A stretch of 64,000 bases of DNA from Ceratothoa steindachneri. Lineage: Eukaryota > Arthropoda > Malacostraca > Isopoda > Cymothoidae. A model generated the notes under the pieces. It was not told where the DNA came from and did no database searches. It saw nothing but the letters and a program-made list of their open reading frames with translations. This document shows positions 32,942-42,141 of this stretch, in pieces; the stretch's first letter is position 1, and the number at the start of each line of letters is the position of its first letter. The stretch is from the NCBI GenBank assembly GCA_963969495.1, contig OZ018321.1:63952780-64016779 (forward strand). The letters are read 5' to 3'. The translations under genes and the position numbers were made by a program.

Positions 32942-32953
32942 TGCGCTTCGCCA
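32942..32953 (+). repeat. Target-site duplication of I-B, right copy
   Basis: Exact repeat of 19271-19282. I-C sequence resumes after it. Confidence 0.88.
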
Positions 32954-34250
32954 AAGAACCCTTCGTCAGACCCGCCGAAATTCATGGCGCAGATAAGTTT
33001 CATCGATTTCCTCTATGACACCTACTGCTAAGATCTCGAAGAGGATTAATTAGATCAGGGGCCGTTATGCTAATCATCATACTCCCGCACTCAACTTAGC
33101 CGATTCCTTGGTGAATGACGGCCTGGCGGTTAGCAATGCTTTTGCTCACCACTTCCGCGCCGTCAGCAGTGTCAGCCGTTACGATAAGGCTTTTCAATCC
33201 TACAAATCAAAGGAAGAATCTCATTCTCTCAACTTCGCAACAAAATCTAACCTTCCGTATAAAGCTCTATTCAGCATCTATGAACTGCAAAGCGCTTTGT
33301 CCCTTTGCAGATCTACTTCCCCTGGCCTTGATGAGATCCATTTCGACATGATTCAGCACCTACATCCACACTCTACTCTCTTTCTGCTTGATTTGTACAA
33401 CCTTACATGGGTGAAGGGTTTTTACCCGTCACCATGGTGCATTGGGATCATCCTTCCCTTTGTCAAACCGGGCAGGGAAGGGTTGGATGCAGATCACTAC
33501 CGCCCTATAGCTCTCACCAGCTGTTTGAGTGAGTTGCTGTAAAAAATGATATTGGAGCGCCTAAACTGGTTCCTAGAAGCCAATCACCTTCTCTCTCCAC
33601 TTTAATGTGGCTTCCGCAAAGGTCATAGTACCCTTGACCTACTAGGACGTTTAGAGGGATCAGTCCGTAAAGCTTTCTCATTAAAGCACCGAGTCCTGGC
33701 CATATTTTTCGATATTGAGAAAGCCTACGACACAACATAGATATACGGCACCTTGAAGCAGTTATACGTTTGGGGGATGAGAGGCCTTTTACCTTCATTT
33801 ATTTCAAAGTTTTTTAGCATCTCGATCCTTCAAGGTACGTGTTGGAGACGCATACTCTGACCTGCAACCCCAAGAAGAGGGAGTTCCTCAGGGAAGTGTT
33901 CTAAGTGTCTTATGTTTTATAATTGCCATCAATGATATTATTTCGTCTCTCACAGAAGGTATATCGGCAACTCTGTTTGTCGATGATTTAGCACTATAAT
34001 GTTCCTCACCTCGCCTTCCATCAGCAGTGCGTCGGCTACAACTGGCATTCGATGCTGTACCTAAAAGAGCACAACTTAAGGGATTCAGCTTTTCCACGAC
34101 CAAAACCAAAGCAATGTATTTCCACCGAGGCAGAGGGGTTCTTGTTCCACCATATATCTCCCTACAAGGCGAAGATATAGAGTTTGTCTCCGAGTTTCGG
34201 TTCCTTGGCGTAACTCTCGATCTAAAGTTATCCTGGTTACCACACCTACG
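32954..34250 (+). pseudogene. I-C ORF2 reverse transcriptase, degraded
   Basis: Open piece 33108-33542 holds the RT N-terminal region (LADSLVNDGLAVSNAFAHHF, LPFVKPGREG, YRPIALTSC). Then, through several stops, CGFRKGHSTLDLLGRL, AIFFDIEKAYDTT, QEEGVPQGSVLSV (about 33870-33910) and LFVDDLAL (about 33975-34000). The last recognisable segment is FRFLGVTLDLKLSWLPHLR near 34195-34250. RNase H is not found. Confidence 0.82.
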
Positions 34251-34317
34251 GCTGGTTACCACACCTAAGAGGAAGAATAAGAAGAAGAAGAAAAAAAAAA
34301 TAGAGATACAAGAGGAA

Positions 34318-35014
34318 AGCGGCAAGTCGCCTCCGAAAGGAAAGAATAAAGTCCGCAGGCAAATGTGCAAGAGTCACCCTTATTGGTGATTCTCAAGCAC
34401 GGGGTCTGAAGCCCCTGCTAGCGGCCCGCCTTTGCACAAGCGTTAAGGTGAGCTGCATCCCAGGTTGTGGGAATATGCAGGTAAGAGCTGAGGCCGAGAA
34501 GTCTCAGATTTCAGAGACTTCAGTCGTTGCCCTTATGGTAAGTGGCAACGACCTCTACCTCAGAGGAGGTAGGGTAGGCCCTACAGGTGAAATTATGAGG
34601 ACAGTTATGGGCGCTGTCGACGACTGTGGACTGAAAACCCGCAGACGCGTCGTGGTGGGGATGCTCCCGAGGTGGGGTCCAAGCCGGACTGCCCACTTGA
34701 GGAACATGTCGCTAAACAGGCGCCTTGCAGACCTCTGTACGGCTGAGGGTGTCTTTTTTGTGGACCCGTACGCCGTGTTCTATGGTAGAAAAGACCTCTA
34801 CCAAAGGGACGGGGTGCACCTCTCCTTTAAGGGCAAGGCGTTCCTAGCCAACCTCATCCAGGATGTCGTGGAGCGCACCCAAAGGAGTGTCCGGCCCATT
34901 GGGAAGGCGGACGTACGCCAGTACGCCCGAGTCACTCCCCAAACAATCTTCTCGGAGGTTGTTAAAAATGGTGCCACCACGACAAACAAGAAGCCGGGAA
35001 ACGGAAGAGTATAG
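34318..35014 (+). pseudogene. CR1-1 ORF1, SGNH hydrolase part (5'-truncated)
   Basis: This partial ORF1 contains CARVTLIGDSQARGL (block I GDS Ser), VVALMVSGNDLYLRGG (GxND block) and RDGVHLSFKGKAF (DxxH block), ending GNGRV and TAG at 35012-35014. The hydrolase triad appears complete. The N-terminal Cys-rich and coiled-coil parts are missing, and the Lys-rich entry has a stop near 34305. CR1-family ORF1 proteins with esterase-like domains are known in several animals; the substrate is unclear. Confidence 0.85.
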
Positions 35015-35040
35015 GGGGTCCTACATTAGGGGACTCCCTG
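34996..35040 (+). promoter_or_regulatory. Putative -1 frameshift site, CR1-1
   Basis: GGGAAAC (34996-35002) sits in phase G_GGA_AAC in the ORF1 frame. A 10-nt spacer is followed by a stem AGGGGGTCC (35013-35021)/GGACTCCCT (35031-35039), with one G-T wobble and a possible extra T-G pair. After a -1 slip the ribosome reads directly into ORF2. Confidence 0.7.
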
Positions 35041-37791
35041 AAGGTTCTTCTGTTCAATGCGAGGTCAATCAGGAACAAGTTTCCTGAGCTCCGTGGCCTC
35101 GTAGCGACGGAAGAACCCGAAATGGTAGCCATAACAGAATCGTGGATAAAAACGTCAAACCGAGACTTTGAAGGCGAATTCACGGTTCCTGGCTACCAAC
35201 TGTTCCACAAAGATAGGCCAGACAGAGAGGGTGGCGGTGTAATGTTGTATGTCAAGGATACAATCAAATCTACGAACTCCAACGTTATATCCGACCACGA
35301 GCTCTTAGGCGTTGACCTAGAAATCGGTCCTGCCAAATACAGGACCCTGCTGCTTTACAGACCCCCTTCCCAACCTGTTGAGAAGGACAGGGAACTGTAC
35401 CAGCTGCTGGGTGAGCTGGTTCAAGGCAGAGTGTGCATCGTTGTGGGCGATTTCAACAGCCAAGTTGACTGGGAAACCAGAGCAGCCTGTGGCGAGAGCG
35501 CGCTACTCCTGGAGTTCGCCAACAACGAGTTCCTCACTCAATGGGTCAGAGAACCGACGAGAGGAGACAATATCCTCGACTTGGTCTTCACCTCTGAGGA
35601 TGATATCGTTGAGGATATCTCTGTAGGCGAAGAGCTCGGTGGCAGTGATCACCAGCTAGTTAGATTTAGCGTCAAGATCCCGAAGGTAAGGTCTGTTGTC
35701 AGTCAATCAAAGAAACTTGACTTGAGAAGAGCAGACTTTGCAAGCCTTCGAGCTGGACTGACTGACGTGAGGCTAGAAGTGTGCGATGCCGTTGAAGACT
35801 CGTGGAATAGTTTCAAAACCACATTCATGAGTCTTCAATCGCGTTTCATCCCTCTGAAATGCCCCCGTCTGTCTTCTGTTCAACCTAAGTGGTTTAATCG
35901 AGAAATCGGCCAACTGCTTAGGGAGAAGAGAAATGTGTACCGGCAATCGAAGATCTCGGGTGACTTTGACGAATACCGGAGGCTAGCCAGGAGAGTGAAG
36001 TCCAGCATAAGGGCGGCTAAGCGGTCTGAGGAACTCCGAGTGGCGAGACTCTGTAAAGAGAATCCCAAGGAGTTTTTTGGATATGTGAACAGCCGTAAAC
36101 CAATCCGTCGAACGATTGGCCCTTTGAGGAATGAGGAGGGGACATTAAAGCATTCAGATGCAGAAAATGCTAACCTCCTCAACGACTACTTCTCTTCAGT
36201 GTTTACTGAAGAGTGTGGTCCCATTCCCCAGCCCACGGATTCCTACTCGGGGGAAAAGCTGGAGGCAATGGACTTCACCGAAGGAGAAATAAAGAAAAAG
36301 ATCGCTGTCCTAAAGACGAATAAGTTCCCTGGACCGGACGGGTTTCTACCTAAAGTGTTGAAGGAAGTGTGCGATGAAGTATCACGACATCTGTGCGCTA
36401 TCTTTAACATGTCAATCCGGACCGGATGCGTTCCTAGAGACTGGCGTGAGGCGGAGGTGACTCCTATCTTCAAGAAAGGAGACCGTAACCAACCGTCGAA
36501 CTACCGACCTATCAGTCTGACTTCGATAGTCGGTAAACTCATGGAAAGCATCATGGTGGACAAAGTGACGTCGTATTTAGAGTCAAACCTGCTACTGAGG
36601 AGTTCCCAGCACGGCTTCCGAAGGCAACGGTCATGCCTGACGAACCTTGTGGAATTCTTCCACTTCGTTTTCAGTGAGCACGATCGGGACAAGGCGGTGG
36701 ATGTGGTCTACCTAGACTTTCAGAAAGCCTTTGATAAGGTACCACACCGCCGCCTTCTCCGGAAAGTGCGAGCGCTTGGCATAGACGGAAAGGTAGCCGG
36801 CTGGATCGAGAACTGGCTAAGTGGCAGACGGCAACGGGTGGTGGTAAATGGACAGTCTTCTGAGTGGGTGCCCGTTACTAGCGGGGTGCCTCAAGGTTCT
36901 GTCCTGGGACCACTACTATTCATCATCTACGTCAACGACATGGACGGTGACATGGTTGCCAAGATTTCCAAATTTGCCGACGATACCAAGCTTGGTATGA
37001 ACGTTGCAAAGGATGGAAATACTGCCCGCCTGCAGGAAGATCTTGGGAAGATTGGGGAGTGGTCGGACACGTGGCAAATGCCTTTTAACGTGGGCAAATG
37101 CAAAGTGATGCATATCGGCCACAGAAACCCCCAATCTCAGTATATCCTTAAGGGCACTGCTATTGAATCCACCGACACTGAGAAGGACTTGGGTGTAACA
37201 ATCACTAGTGACCTCAAGTTCTCGAAACAGTGCATTGAGGCGGAGAAAAAGGCCCAAAGGATGCTAGGCTATATTAAGCGCCAGTTTGGTTATCGGAACC
37301 AGGAGATTGTACTGTGCCTGTACAACTCACTTGTCCGACCGCACCTGGAGTATGCCGTACAATTTTGGAGTCCTTCATTGCGAAAGGACATCGCGAGATT
37401 GGAACGCATACAAGCCAGGGCAACCAAGCTGATTCCCTCTATCCGACATAAAAGTTATAAGGATAGACTAAGGGAGTTAGATCTGTTCTCATTGGAAACC
37501 CGTAGGCTGCGTGGTCAGCTCATCGAAGTCTTCAAAATACTTCGAGGGTTCGACAATGTTGACTACCGGGATATTTTCACACTGAGTGAGAACAGAACGC
37601 GCAATCACGGCTTCAAACTTGAACTGAAGCGTTACAACCGCAATATGTGTGGAAACTTTTTCACCTACAGTATCTGCGGTAAGTGGAACGCACTTCCAGT
37701 GGAAGTTGTCAACAGTGAATCTGTTGACCAGTTCAAGTCAAGACTAGACAAAGTCTTGAAAAGTGGCCGTTTATGGACGCAAAACAATTGA
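35003..37791 (+). CDS. CR1-1 ORF2: APE endonuclease and reverse transcriptase
   Basis: Fully open. In the -1 frame after GGGAAAC it reads RKSIGGPTLGDSLKVLLFNARSIRN, placing the endonuclease Asn (FNARS) upstream of the first ATG (35122), from which 889 residues follow. Endonuclease: [101 protein letters not shown] (catalytic ADD). No RNase H, as expected for CR1/L2. The C-terminus ends TQNN; the TGA stop (37789-37791) lies inside the first 3' hairpin. This is the most intact CR1 ORF2 of the window. Confidence 0.93.
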
Positions 37792-37864
37792 GCAGCCATG
37801 TGCCCGCTCAATTGCTAGTCCAAAGGTACCCTCTTTGAATGGACCGTAAGGTCTCCTAGGGTAC
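37785..37864 (+). promoter_or_regulatory. CR1 family-1 3' UTR hairpins (CR1-1)
   Basis: CAATTGAGC (37785-37793) pairs perfectly with GCTCAATTG (37806-37814). GTACCCT (37826-37832) pairs with AGGGTAC (37858-37864), enclosing GGACC-GTAA-GGTCT, a stem with a GNRA-type loop. The same architecture with different bases occurs in families 2 and 3. Confidence 0.75.
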
Positions 37865-37890
37865 TTACTTTCCTTGTTACTCCTTGTTAC

Positions 37891-37907
37891 TCTCTCTCTC
37901 TCTCTCT
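37891..37907 (+). repeat. (CT)n tract between CR1-1 and CR1-2
   Basis: About 17 bases of pure CT. It joins the TCCTTGTTAC repeat of CR1-1 to CTTCGGGG of CR1-2. Confidence 0.9.
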
Positions 37908-38119
37908 TCGGGGACCGTCAGTGCTGCTTGGTTGGGAGCCACGGCACGCCGAGGTTTGACGACTCGGTCGGACGAACAGCAGCACAAGGAGCGTGCCTTC
38001 TGAAAGATCCGAAACCTCTCTGATCGATAGGTGGGAGCGACTCACGCGGGGCGAACTCACCACCCCCTTTCTTTTTTATTGAGTGGTCACAAAGTATTCA
38101 GAGTTATACAGTGTTCAGC

Positions 38120-39355
38120 ATGACTGGAAAGAAAGGACCTGGTGCGTTAAAGTATACCTGCTCCACATGCCAAAAGGACAAGTGGTGCGTAGATTTTCCG
38201 GAGGGGTGTTTCTCAAAATGCCACCCTGGAAGTATCTGCACGGACTGCGTCCTTAGGGCAGAACTTCAGGAGCTTAAGGAACTTTTTAAATCTTCTGAGG
38301 AAAAAACACGACGGCTGGAAGAAAAGGTGAAAATCCTCGAGTCTGAGCATGTGACTCAAATCCGTCATCTCGAAGCCATCATTTCAGAGATTAAAGCCAC
38401 CAATGGACAGCAACGGCAACAAGAAACTCCCAACGACGCGGATGGCTCCTCTGTTGGGCCCTCATGCACCGCGTCGATAGAGATAGGCCAACCATCCGAC
38501 GTCCCAGAGCCAGCAGCTGCTGGGGTTACTCAGGGCGTCAAAAAGAAGAAAAGGAAGAGTAAGAAAGGAAAAACAGAAGAGAAAGTAGAAACGGAAGATA
38601 AAACGAAGAAGAAAAAGAAGAAAAAACCCCAAAAAGTGGGGAAGAAAGAGGAATCGAAAGAGCCCATACTGAAAGGGAAGCCTCTGTCCTCTGAACCCAA
38701 ATGCGCAAGGGTCATCGTGATCGGTGACTCCCAAGCGCGGGATCTACAACCCTTGCTAGCGGCCCGCCTTCGCACCAGTGTGAAGGTAAGCTGCCTTCCA
38801 GGAAAGGGGAACGGAGAAATAAGGGTGGAGGCTGAGAAATCTCACATCTCTGAGAACTCAGTAGTTGCCCTCATGGCAAGTGGCAACGATCTCTACCTAC
38901 GAGGAGGAAATGTAGGCGCCAGCGGGAAGATCCTGACCACGGTTATGGGAGGAGTTGACGACTGTGGGCTAAAAACCCGCAGACGTGTCGTGGTCGGGAT
39001 ACTCCCAAGACGAGGTCCATCCCGCAATGCTCACGCGAGGAACGTCTCCATAAACCAACGCCTGGGAGATCTATGTACGGCGGAAGGAGTCTTTTTTGTA
39101 GACCCCTACCGCACCTTTTACGGGAGAAATGACCTGTACAAAAGTGACGGAGTGCATCTTTCCTTTAAAGGGAAAGCTGCACTCGCAAACATGATCCAGG
39201 ATGTTGTGGAGCGGACCCAAAGAAGTGTCAGACCCCGAGTAAAGGAGGACGTACGCCAGTACACCCGTGTTACTCCAGGAACGACCTTTTCTGAAGTCAC
39301 AAAGAGTGGAGTGATCCCGCCACAGAGAAAGAAAGCGGGAAACGGAAGAGCGTAG
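38120..39355 (+). CDS. CR1-2 ORF1: Cys-rich, coiled-coil, SGNH hydrolase protein
   Basis: ATG at 38120, 411 residues, intact. Residues about 11-45 hold a Cys/His cluster (YTCSTC...WCVDFPEGCFSKCHP...CTDC), possibly a PHD- or zinc-ribbon-like module. About 45-95 is a charged coiled coil (ELKELFKSSEEKTRRLEEK), and about 130-195 is strongly Lys-rich. The SGNH hydrolase has Ser204 in IGDSQARDL, SGNDLY, and Asp343/His346 in DGVHLSF. The protein probably binds RNA and oligomerises; the hydrolase may act on lipid or acetyl esters, as proposed for CR1-type ORF1 proteins. It ends GNGRA-TAG in a hairpin. Confidence 0.92.
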   Translation: MTGKKGPGALKYTCSTCQKDKWCVDFPEGCFSKCHPGSICTDCVLRAELQELKELFKSSEEKTRRLEEKVKILESEHVTQIRHLEAIISEIKATNGQQRQQETPNDADGSSVGPSCTASIEIGQPSDVPEPAAAGVTQGVKKKKRKSKKGKTEEKVETEDKTKKKKKKKPQKVGKKEESKEPILKGKPLSSEPKCARVIVIGDSQARDLQPLLAARLRTSVKVSCLPGKGNGEIRVEAEKSHISENSVVALMASGNDLYLRGGNVGASGKILTTVMGGVDDCGLKTRRRVVVGILPRRGPSRNAHARNVSINQRLGDLCTAEGVFFVDPYRTFYGRNDLYKSDGVHLSFKGKAALANMIQDVVERTQRSVRPRVKEDVRQYTRVTPGTTFSEVTKSGVIPPQRKKAGNGRA

Positions 39356-39381
39356 GGAGTCCTACAGTCGGGGACTCCCTA
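39337..39381 (+). promoter_or_regulatory. Putative -1 frameshift site, CR1-2
   Basis: G_GGA_AAC at 39337-39343 in the ORF1 phase; spacer of 9-10 nt; stem AGGGAGTCC (39354-39362)/GGACTCCCT (39372-39380), extended by T39353-A39381. The ORF1 TAG (39353-39355) is at the base of the stem. Confidence 0.72.
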
Positions 39382-41941
39382 AAAGTTCTTCTGTTTAATG
39401 CGAGGTCTATCAGAAACAAGTTTCTAGAACTTCGTGGCCTCGTAGCAACGGAAGAACCGGAGATGGTGGCCATAACGGAGTCGTGGATAAAAACCTCAAG
39501 CCGAGATTTTGAAGGTGAATTCACGATTCTCGGTTACCAGCTCTTCCAGAAAGATAGGCCAGACAGAGAGGGTGGCGGTGTGATGTTGTATGTCAAGGAT
39601 ACTCTCAACTCGACGGATTGCAACATCGTATCCGACCATGAACTACTAGGTGTTGACCTAGAGATAGGTCCTGCCAAATACAGGACCCTGGTGCTTTATA
39701 GACCTCCTGCCCAACTCGTTGAAAAGGACAGAGATCTGTACCAGCTACTAGGAGAACTTGTTAAAGACAGAGTGTGTATCGTCATGGATGATTTCAACAC
39801 ACAAGTTGACTGGGAAACCAGAGAACCCTGTGGCGAGAACGCACTACTCCTGGAGTTCACGAACAACGAGTTCCTCACTCAATGGGTGAGAGAGCCAACG
39901 AGAGGAGACAATATCCTCGACTCGGTTTTCACCCTTGAGGATGACATCGTTGAGGACCTCTCTGTTGGCGAAGAGCTCGGTGGCAGTGACCACCGATTAA
40001 TTAGATTTGTAGTCAAAGTCCCCAAGGCAGAGCCTGCAACTAGTAAATCAAGGAAACTGGATTTGAGAAGAGCAGACTTTGCAGGTCTACGCGCGGGACT
40101 GACTGACGCGAGGCTAGAGGAGTGCGATGCTGTTGAAGACTCTTGGAACAGTTTCAAAACCACATTCATGAGTCTTCAATCGCGTTTTATCCCTCTGAAA
40201 TGCCCCCGTCGGTCTTCTGTTCAACCAAAGTGGTTTAATCGAGAAATCAGCCAACTGCTTAGGGAGAAGAGAAATGTGTACCGGCAATCGAAGATCTCGG
40301 GTGACTGACGAATACCGGAGGCTAGCCAGGAGAGTGAAGTCCAGCATAAGGGCGGCTAAGCGGTCTGAGGAACTCCGAGTGGTGAGACTCTGTAAAGAGA
40401 ATCCCAAGGAGTTTTTTGGATATGTGAACAGCCGTAAACCAATCCGTCGTACGATTGGCCCTTTCAGGAATTCTGGAGGGGACATTAAAGCATTCAGATG
40501 CAGAAAATGCTAACCTCCTCAACGACTACTTCTCTTCAGTGTTTACTGATGAGTGTGGTCCCATTCCCCAGCCGACGGATTCCTACTCGGGGGAAAAGCT
40601 GGAGGCAATGGACTTCACCGAAGGAGAAATAAAGAAAAAGATCGCTGACGTAAAGACGAATAACTCCCCTGGACCGGACGGGTTTCTACCTAAAGTGTTG
40701 AAGGAAGTGTGCGATGAAGTATCACGACATCTGTGCGCTATCTTTAACATGTCAATCCGGACCGGATGCGTTCCTAGAGACTGGCGTGAGGCGGAGGTGA
40801 CTCCTATCTTCAAGAAAGGAGACCGTAACCAACCGTCGAACTACCGACCTATCAGTCTGACTTCGATAGTCGGTAAACTCATGGAAAGCATCATGGTGGA
40901 CAAAGTGACGTCGTATTTAGAGTCAAACCTGCTACTGAGGAGTTCCCAGCACGGCTTCCGAAGGCAACGGTCATGCCTGACGAACCTTGTAGAATTCTTC
41001 CACTTCGTTTTCAGTGAGCACGATCGGGACCAGGCGGTGGATGTGGTCTACCTAGACTTTCAGAAAGCCTTTGATAAGGTACCACACCGCCGCCTTCTCC
41101 GGAAAGTGCGAGCGCTTGGCATAGACGGAAAGGTAGCCGGCTGGATCGAGAACTGGCTAAGTGGCAGACGGCAACGGGTGGTGGTAAATGGACAGTCTTC
41201 TGAGTGGGTGCCCGTTACTAGCGGGGTGCCTCAAGGTTCTGTCCTAGGACCACTACTATTCATCATCTACGTCAACGACATGGACGGTGACATGGTTGCG
41301 AAGATTTCCAAATTTGCCGACGATACCAAGCTTGGTATGAACGTTGCAAAGGATGGAAATACTGCCCGCCTGCAGGAAGATCTTGGGAAGATTGGGGAGT
41401 GGTCGGACACGTGGCTAATGCCTTTTAACGTGGGGAAATGCAAAGTGATGCATATCGGCCACAGAAACCCCCAATCTCAGTATATCCTTAAGGGCACTGC
41501 TATGGAATCCACCGACACTGAGAAGGACTTGGGTGTAACAATCACTAGTGACCTCAAGTTCTCGAAACAGTGTATTGAGGCGGAGAAAAAGGCCCAAAGG
41601 ATGCTAGGCTATATTAAGCGCAAGTTTGGTTATCGGAACCAGGAGATTGTACTGTGCCTGTACAACTCACTTGTCCGACCGCACCTGGAGTATGTCGTAC
41701 AATTTTGGAGTCCTTCATTGCGAAAGGACATCGCGAGATTGGAACGCGTACAAGCCAGGGCAACCAAGCTGATTCCCTCTATCCGACATAAAAGTTATGA
41801 GGATAGACTAAGGGAATTAGATCTGTTCTCGCTGGAAACCCGTAGACAGCGTGGTCAGCTCATCGAAGGTTTTCAAAATAATTCGAGGGTTCGACAATGT
41901 TGACTACCGGGATATTTTCACACTGAGTGAGAACAGAACGC
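39344..41941 (+). pseudogene. CR1-2 ORF2, frameshifted
   Basis: The -1 frame from the slip site gives KSVGSPTVGDSLKVLLFNARS, then the endonuclease (MDDFNTQVDW, where GDFN has changed to DDFN, and GGSDHRLIRF). A 2-base deletion at about 40306, an altered segment at about 40468 and a 1-base insertion at about 41868 break the frame. The RT block 40455-41903 is open with [26 protein letters not shown] and KFADDTKLG. The Gly to Asp change in the endonuclease motif suggests loss of nicking activity even before the frameshifts. Confidence 0.88.
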
Positions 41942-42141
41942 NNNNNNNNNNNNNNNNNNNNNNNNNNNNNNNNNNNNNNNNNNNNNNNNNNNNNNNNNNN
42001 NNNNNNNNNNNNNNNNNNNNNNNNNNNNNNNNNNNNNNNNNNNNNNNNNNNNNNNNNNNNNNNNNNNNNNNNNNNNNNNNNNNNNNNNNNNNNNNNNNNN
42101 NNNNNNNNNNNNNNNNNNNNNNNNNNNNNNNNNNNNNNNNN
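41942..42141. other. Assembly gap of 200 N
   Basis: Exactly 200 N, a usual placeholder length. The left flank is the ORF2 C-terminus of CR1-2, and the right flank starts mid-RT of a near-identical copy, so the real distance and order are unknown. Confidence 0.98.

Larger units (their letters stand above)
7430..34267 (+). mobile_element. I-C: old I-group LINE, host of the nested insertions
   Basis: Pieces of one element lie in order at about 7430-9461 (5' UTR and ORF1), 16293-16903 (ORF1 end, endonuclease start), 18623-19282 (endonuclease rest) and 32942-34267 (RT). The intervening DNA is three younger insertions: I-A, a CR1 copy and I-B. The join across I-A reads through in the ORF1 frame once the duplicated target is counted once, and the join across I-B continues the post-endonuclease linker (CALRQRTLRQ). 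The 3' part of the RT, RNase H and 3' UTR are not seen; the copy is cut by the CR1 chain at about 34267. Protein similarity to I-A and I-D is clear but low, so it is a separate family. The left border is uncertain. Confidence 0.8.
34268..37890 (+). mobile_element. CR1-1: first chain element, ORF1 5'-truncated
   Basis: Joined to the I-C RT near 34267. It starts in the Lys-rich linker of ORF1 and keeps the SGNH domain, the frameshift cassette and an intact ORF2. Its 3' end carries hairpins (37785-37864) and two TCCTTGTTAC units (37871-37890) that run into (CT)n. The sequence CTGGTTACCACACCTA occurs twice at the 5' junction (34233-34248 and 34252-34267). Confidence 0.88.
37906..41941 (+). mobile_element. 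CR1-2: nearly full-length CR1 element
   Basis: The 5' UTR starts at CTTCGGGGACCGTC, matching an internal point (52757) of the longer CR1-9, so it is slightly 5'-truncated. ORF1 is intact; ORF2 has frameshifts. It is cut by an assembly gap near the end of ORF2. Confidence 0.9.
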
